The position numbers and the translations under genes were made by a program. Positions 58,593-64,000 of a stretch of DNA of 64,000 nt are shown here, one piece after another (within the stretch, counting starts at the first letter, position 1; every line of letters starts with the position of its first letter). The notes beneath the pieces are model-generated. The model searched no databases, had not been told where the DNA came from, and worked only from the letters and a program-made list of their open reading frames with translations. The stretch covers positions 1,320,001 to 1,384,000 of the forward strand of contig CALNXK010000031.1 of NCBI GenBank assembly GCA_942486035.1. Reading direction: 5' to 3'. The stretch is from Porites lobata (Eukaryota; Cnidaria; Anthozoa; Scleractinia; Poritidae).

Positions 58593-59896
58593 GTTCAGGG
58601 AGCACCTTACTTGGTATTGATATAAAACTGACTTCACTTGTTTTAAAAAATACCATTAAATCTTTGATTCCTCCGCCTGACCAATAACAAGTAAAGGAGT
58701 TATGTTAATCTTCTGAAAGTCCCAGTTATGTTATATAACACTGTTTTGGGCAACGCGTGCAGGCCGAGGAACGTGCAGCCTTTCGTCCCATTAGCGCACG
58801 AATGATTGGCCACTCCAAACACTACAGGAAGAACAGGTATCGTTCGCTGGTCGATGGTCTCCAAGGCAACCAATAACCAATCATTGCTTACACTGTCCAC
58901 CCGAACTATCCAGTATTACCTGTTTGCGCAAGAGAAAAGCTTTTGGCGATACTTCCTGTAGTTCTTAGATTTCTCGCAGGGGTGAAGAGAATAGATTGAT
59001 TTAGATATTCCTTTTAGTATGGGCATGGTTAATCACAGGAATATTTGGATTAACGTAAGAAAATACACGAACGAAACGGAGGAAAACAAAACCCAACACT
59101 GTGGTTTACAAGATTTTTTTCCCGCTTTCAAAAAAGTAAGGGCGGCGCTTGTGCGGGGTGTTGCTCCTTAAACGTGCTTATTTATCTATATTTCAGGGAC
59201 AGTCATATATGTGGTATCCCAAATATGGCTACAAACAAATGAATGGGTAAGTGAATCAACTGCACGAATACTTTCAAGCAAGGGATTTTACAAACAAGGC
59301 TACCTGTGCAGCTTCGTGGTTGGTCTCTTTTTCGCAATACGATATTCCCCAACCAACTAACAGCATTAAAGTGAAAATGATTTATTGACGTCAATAACTA
59401 ATTAAAGAAAGGTATCTAACAACAGTAACTATGGCAACCGGGCATTTGTATCATAAACTAATCAACGGTATAACTTTATAAACAATAGGACATTGCATAA
59501 ACAAATCAACCGCAAATACCTGAAAACGAATCACTGAATAATTAAAGGGATAACTACAGCAATAAAGGCATTGAAATCATTAACAAATTGGGGGTATTAT
59601 TATAAGCCAATAATATACGTTTTAGCATTGTGTGGAATGATTCGATAATTAAAGAGATTTTTTGAAAAAAATAGGACAAGGATTCAAAAACCAAATAACG
59701 TGATAAATTAAACTGAAAATGAGAGAATGACGTGATTAACTAATTAAAGGGATTTTGTAACAAATTAAAGTACGTTGACTCTGTTTTAGACTATAAACGT
59801 CTAGTCAATTAAAGGAATTACTGGAATTAACAGAGTAAAAACAAAACAACCCATCTGGTAATGCGGACTTTTAACGCAAATGAACAATAAGTATGT
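58593..59896. other. Intergenic stretch, AT-rich
   Basis: An exon-like 50-nt segment at 59197-59246 (TTTCAG before, GGGTAAGT after, open as GQSYMWYPKYGYKQMNG) is present on the plus strand, with no partner found. 59400-59880 is rich in AATTAAAGG-type words. No gene called. Confidence 0.3.
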
Positions 59897-60282
59897 GTAA
59901 TCAAATGGTGACGAGTGAAATTAGGGAATAATTTCACGTGCGTTTGGTCAAAATTCTAATAATGAACCGAGCTTAAATTATAAGTATTTAGACAAAAAGC
60001 AAGTGAATTTATTCCCTAATTTCACGAGTATACCATTTGATTACCCAAAAATATAATGGGTGACAATTTACGCCCACAATCTTGGATTTTTGACATGTTC
60101 ATCCTATCGATCGAGAACTCTCCGCACTGAAAAGTCCAGAGCTTCTATTTTGGCTTAAGCTCAGAATTTTCAGAACTTTTCCATAATATATCTACTGGAG
60201 TCCTTCTTGATGTGCTCTTTCGGTCGTGTGTTTAGGTTTTTTAAAGCGTCTTATAATGCCCTGACATCTTCATTCATAGCGG
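59897..60282. mobile_element. GTAATCAAATGG foldback element with long flank, copy 2
   Basis: 59897-60044 is the palindrome with GTAATCAAATGG ends; 60045-60282 matches the flank of copy 1 (35581-36342) in the opposite orientation, including AATCTTGGATTTTTGACATGTT. Confidence 0.6.
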
Positions 60283-60819
60283 AGCAAAAAATAAGATGAT
60301 GTAATGCTAAACGGCGACGGCAACGAGAACAACAAAAAGACTTTGCACGTCCATAACAGTTTTTTCAATTTCTTTGCCGTTGTTTTGCGTGACTACAGCA
60401 TGAAACTTCCTCTGAGTTACACCCTTTAATAAAGACAATCTCGCATGTGCTCACAAAATATTTTGTTTCTTGTGCTCCTTTTTGCTTTTTTTTTTCAATT
60501 GCCGCTGATTTTCACCTCGCTGGTCGCCAGCATTTCTCATCTTCTCCCCGCCGCTATATAATTTTCATGTCGTTGTTCCAGTGAAATTCGTCTCCTTTGT
60601 TTTGTATCTCTCGTTCTAGCTCTTTCTCTGTTATCCACGAAAATGTAGACTAAAGATTCGGCTTTGCTGTTATTTTTTTTCTCTCTGGAAGTCCGAGTGG
60701 CAATGCGATTTACCGCCAAAACGTGTGGGTGCTTGAAATGTGACATTTGACATGGGCTTTCAAGTAGGGGGTGGACGGACGGTCACGTCGGATCCTAACG
60801 TTATGAACTGAGTCAAATT

Positions 60820-61012
60820 TAGAAGGATGTATGGGGTCATCAGAGTGTAACTGGGCTTATATCTCAAAGAAAATTTGCCCTGGGATGCTAATTTTTGGCA
60901 AGCAGGCCTTTTAGATGTTGTTCTTTCACAATACCCCGAAAAATTCCATGATTTCAATTTTTCTTTTTTTCTTCTTCTTTTTTTTTTTAATGGCGTCACA
61001 CTTTCTATTAGT
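60820..61012. mobile_element. Single arm of the 372-bp foldback family
   Basis: The sequence GGGCAAATTTTC-like, AATTTTTGGCAAGCAGGCC, TGTTGTTCTTTCA and AATGGCGTCAC follows the order of the right arm of 45041-45412. The other arm is missing. Confidence 0.55.
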
Positions 61013-61407
61013 CACAGTTTCGGACCCTGTGAGTCACTCACTCAATATTAAACATTAGAGCCTCATTTCAATCAGCGGTGTCGCTAAGACGCAAAGAGGT
61101 TTGTATAGACACAAAGTAGTCAAGAAATTCATAAACTAAATTTTAAAAAACGTTGTGACTGTATATGCTCTTTTAATCAGATCATCAAACAGGATTACCT
61201 CAAGTGTGTGTTACAAATTATCTTACCCGTTTCCTACACAGTGATAAGACACTTTCAATTCACCGGGTCTGGGGACACTTTCGCGCGCCTTCCCGTCCTA
61301 TATTCGTCCCATAATTCTCAAGGGCCCACTACACCGGCTACAATCGAGGTTAAGAGTTAGACTCGAACGCAGAGGATCACCAGTAGGATCAAAAGGCACA
61401 GACTTAC

Positions 61408-63774
61408 CAGTGATGCTCTCAATGTTGCGCAGAGCCTGGCGAGTGTGCGCAGTAAAGATGTGGTTTCTGGGAGAAGAGGTTTTTCCAAGCAAACAAGAAG
61501 AGCGTAAAACCAGCGCCCCTGCGGGAAAAACAACTACACTAAAACAAAGTATCTTAAGCCAGATTTTAACCTCCATTTTGTTGGTTCATATTCCGTCCCC
61601 AGATATCTATCGGCCGTCCTTTAGATAGCTCTGGCTACAATATACCACAGACAGCTTAAGCTTGTTGGAATTTGGATTTTATAAAAAAATCTATGAGAAT
61701 AAAAAAGATACGTTCTAAATTTCGCTTGATAAAAGATAACGACTTATCTTTGCGTCTTGTACTGTCTGTTCCCTTCTGGAACAATTTTGAAGCCATTTGC
61801 CAGTTTTGGATTTCTTACGGTGATTACAACTCGAAATCTAAGCAATAGTGGGTTCGCTTCTATAGAGGTAACGGGCCCGAAACATGGGATGGGAGATCCA
61901 ATTTTGATTCATTTTACCTGGTGATGAGAAAAGCCAATTTCTTCCAACCAAGCTACATGATATTCCAAAACTTGCAACAAAGTAGCCTGCAAAGTGAAAT
62001 AAATCCAAGAATGAATATTACTTTGTTTAAAGTAATTTAAGAAAACTAAGGAGCATTCGCGCTTCTTGTCGGTACGGTGATAGAGCGTATGCACGATCCG
62101 GGGCTCGGGCATCGGCCCAACCCGGGGCTTTCCAAAGGCTTTTTACATGCACGTAGTTTCCGACTCTAAATCAAACAATTGGTTTTAGGTTTTAAAATAC
62201 CGAAAGTGACACTACTCTACTATGCAGGAGATGAAAACTGCGGTAGGGTTGACAGGGACGATCCCAGGGGGGGGGGTGCATCATTTACCCTCTTTCTCCA
62301 TTCCCACCCTAACACAGGGCGTTGAACAGCTGAAGTGTGCCTCGCACCTCCCTCCGTTTTCTTCCGATACCAGCAAATAAGAGTCGGTAATTAACTCCCA
62401 AATAGAAGTATTTTGGCCTGGCACTTCATTCTGCTGAATGCACAGAGAAAAAACTATCTCCATAAAGGAGGAGTTTATCGATATCTTCGCACTCTCATTA
62501 TTCGCGAATCGCAAACATATCAGCCAAACAAATATAAATCTCTCGTCTTCCTCGAGATTCATCAGGAGTGAATACCCCTCATAATATAAAAACCAATTGA
62601 CTGCGCATGCTTCTGATCTTACATCTGACAAATTTTAGGGGTTATTTTTCCGAAAATGGAGTAAAAATTTTAGGCAGGATATTTTTGGGGTTATTTTAAC
62701 AATCCGAATTTGGGGTCATTTTACTCCTGAAAAGAGTTCTTTTACTCCCAGTCCTTCGAAATCACTCCAAAGAACACAAAGGATAACTCCTTTTTGGGGT
62801 TATTTTAACTCCTGAATATCTGGGGTCACTTTTACTCCTGAAAAGAGTTCTTTAAACTCCTTTTTGGAGTTAAAATAAACAAAAAAAATATAGTTCGCCT
62901 GGCGGAACCAAACAATAGAGTTCTCCTGGGGGCTTTAATGTTTGGTTATACTGTTTCTTTTGTTGTACGTAATCTGTGCCTCGGTACCTACAAAAGAAAC
63001 CGAATAGGCGGTGTGCTGTCTCGCAAAGGCTCGCCAGCAAATATGTCGCATTAGTAATTTCTCTGGTGGACTGACATGTGTGATTGAGTTTTTTGATTCA
63101 TGCTAATATCTAACTACAAGTTTACCTTCTGGTCCCAGTAGTTCAAAAGGCGTATAACGCTATCCACAGGATAAATCTTAATCCAGTGAATAGCCCAACT
63201 GGCTTTCCTAACACTTATCTGCTGAACAGTGATTTCTCCCGTGGATAGCGCTATCCAAGTTTTGAATAACCGTGACCAGTTTTCTGATCAATATAACGGG
63301 GAGGGAAGAAATTTGCGAATTTGAAATCTTTTGCGTATTGTGAAAAAAGTTATTTATTTCAACAGATGCAATTATTTCTAAAATACCTGGTTAATGCCCT
63401 GAAGTACACTTAGTAAGGGTGGGGTTCCTTCCAATTCCTGCAGAAGAAAAATAATAATTCATTGTTAGACTAAAATATCAGAAAAAAATTCAGAGATAGT
63501 TACAATGTGGCTTTGTGATATTCCTGCTGAAAAAGATTCACTTGAGTGGACGCACAAAATACTGAATATCAGTAATAAAAATGAGTAAAAGATTTGAGCC
63601 TGATGACTTTCGAGTCAAATAGTTAACAATAAGTAACTGGGAAACAGTTCACATTAAAACTTCCCACAGTTCATTTATATTTAGTATGATTAGTTAGTTA
63701 CCTGACTTGAGCTTGGTAGGGAAATGTTTTCACATGAACTTGTTTGTTTCGGAGTACTTTTGCCATTCTTTTGT
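61408..63774 (-). CDS. GEMIN2: GEMIN2 (SMN complex subunit), C-terminal half, partial
   Basis: Four exons in order on the minus strand: 63774-63702, 63437-63387, 61986-61918, 61518-61408; all have AG/GT borders and all junctions inside are phase 0. They encode a Ser-rich linker, then [32 protein letters not shown], and [18 protein letters not shown] with [10 protein letters not shown] after it. These align in order with human Gemin2 ([52 protein letters not shown]). Gemin2 binds SMN and the Sm protein pentamer during snRNP assembly, in cytoplasm and nuclear gems. The 5' exons lie beyond the right edge. The last exon, expected to encode a LNLLICLVSRYF-like end, was not found to the left, so either it lies further left beyond the tandem paralogues or is too diverged to see by eye. 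Confidence 0.88.
62633..62885. repeat. Minisatellite in a GEMIN2 intron
   Basis: About three diverged units built from GGGGTTATTTTAACTCCTG, TGGGGTCA(C/T)TTTTACTCCTG and AAAAGAGTTCTTT. A run of ten G at 62268-62277 lies to its left. Confidence 0.65.
63130..63281. mobile_element. GTTCAAA foldback element in a GEMIN2 intron
   Basis: GGTCCCAGTAGTTCAAAAGGCG mirrors CAAGTTTTGAATAACCGTGACC; inside are ATAACGCTATCCAC and GGATAGCGCTATCC. Same family as 22326-22875 and 52265-52414. Confidence 0.65.
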
Positions 63775-64000
63775 CTGTTTTGAAAAACATCATTATAATG
63801 TTTTGCATCAAAATGCCATAAGAATTAAGCTTTTCTACTTTTATATATGCACATGCCTACAAGCATAAAATTACACAAAAGTGGCTTGAGTTTGTTAATG
63901 AAGCCAGCTCTGACATCAGGTGTTCAGTTAAATGGGCTGTGTCTGCATGGTCGTCACGGAGTTCATTCTGTTAATAATGCTTGTTGCGCGTCCTTGTTTG

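Noticed and set aside
61298..61576. 92-codon minus-strand frame with a signal-peptide-like start
   Set aside because: It overlaps GEMIN2 exon 61408-61518 in another frame; the GEMIN2 frame has exact splice borders and homology.
62281..62631. 116-codon minus-strand frame
   Set aside because: Lies in a GEMIN2 intron beside a minisatellite; no homology or splice logic.

Overview
The window is eukaryotic: genes are split by GT-AG introns, polyadenylation signals are present, and roughly half of the sequence is short inverted-repeat DNA elements, retroelement fragments and minisatellites. Protein similarity (recalled, not searched) and the repeat style point to an anthozoan cnidarian, most likely a stony coral. 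The species cannot be read from the sequence.

Layout. 0.4-1.6 kb holds a two-exon secreted peptide gene (+) with an internal 19-residue repeat. 1.6-10.6 kb is repeat-rich: a non-LTR retroelement broken by nested insertions, then several diverged copies of a compound repeat carrying a 45-bp minisatellite. 10.6-11.5 kb holds an intronless gene for a Rossmann/methyltransferase-like protein with a clear TATA box. 12.7-18.1 kb (-) is mitochondrial ribosomal protein S12, whose first exon I place next to the muskelin promoter. 18.2-42.9 kb (+) is a complete muskelin gene (MKLN1): 25 coding exons, all phases consistent, 734 codons plus stop, including a frame-preserving 36-nt microexon. 47.3-49.1 kb (+) holds a partly resolved gene for a possible one-pass membrane protein with a very Lys/Ser/Glu-rich tail. 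55.2-58.6 kb (-) holds two intronless tandem paralogues of unknown function with a conserved C-terminal module. 61.4-63.8 kb (-) holds the C-terminal half of GEMIN2, an SMN-complex subunit, running off the right edge; its last exon was not found.

Function. MKLN1 (CTLH/GID ubiquitin ligase), MRPS12 (mitochondrial translation) and GEMIN2 (snRNP assembly) are housekeeping genes. MKLN1 and MRPS12 start codons lie about 95 bp apart, head to head, suggesting a shared promoter. The secreted peptide, the methyltransferase-like gene, the Lys-rich gene and the tandem pair look lineage-restricted and are the least explained genes here.

All exon calls were made by eye from splice signals, phase and remembered homologues. 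No alignment, RNA data or database search was available.
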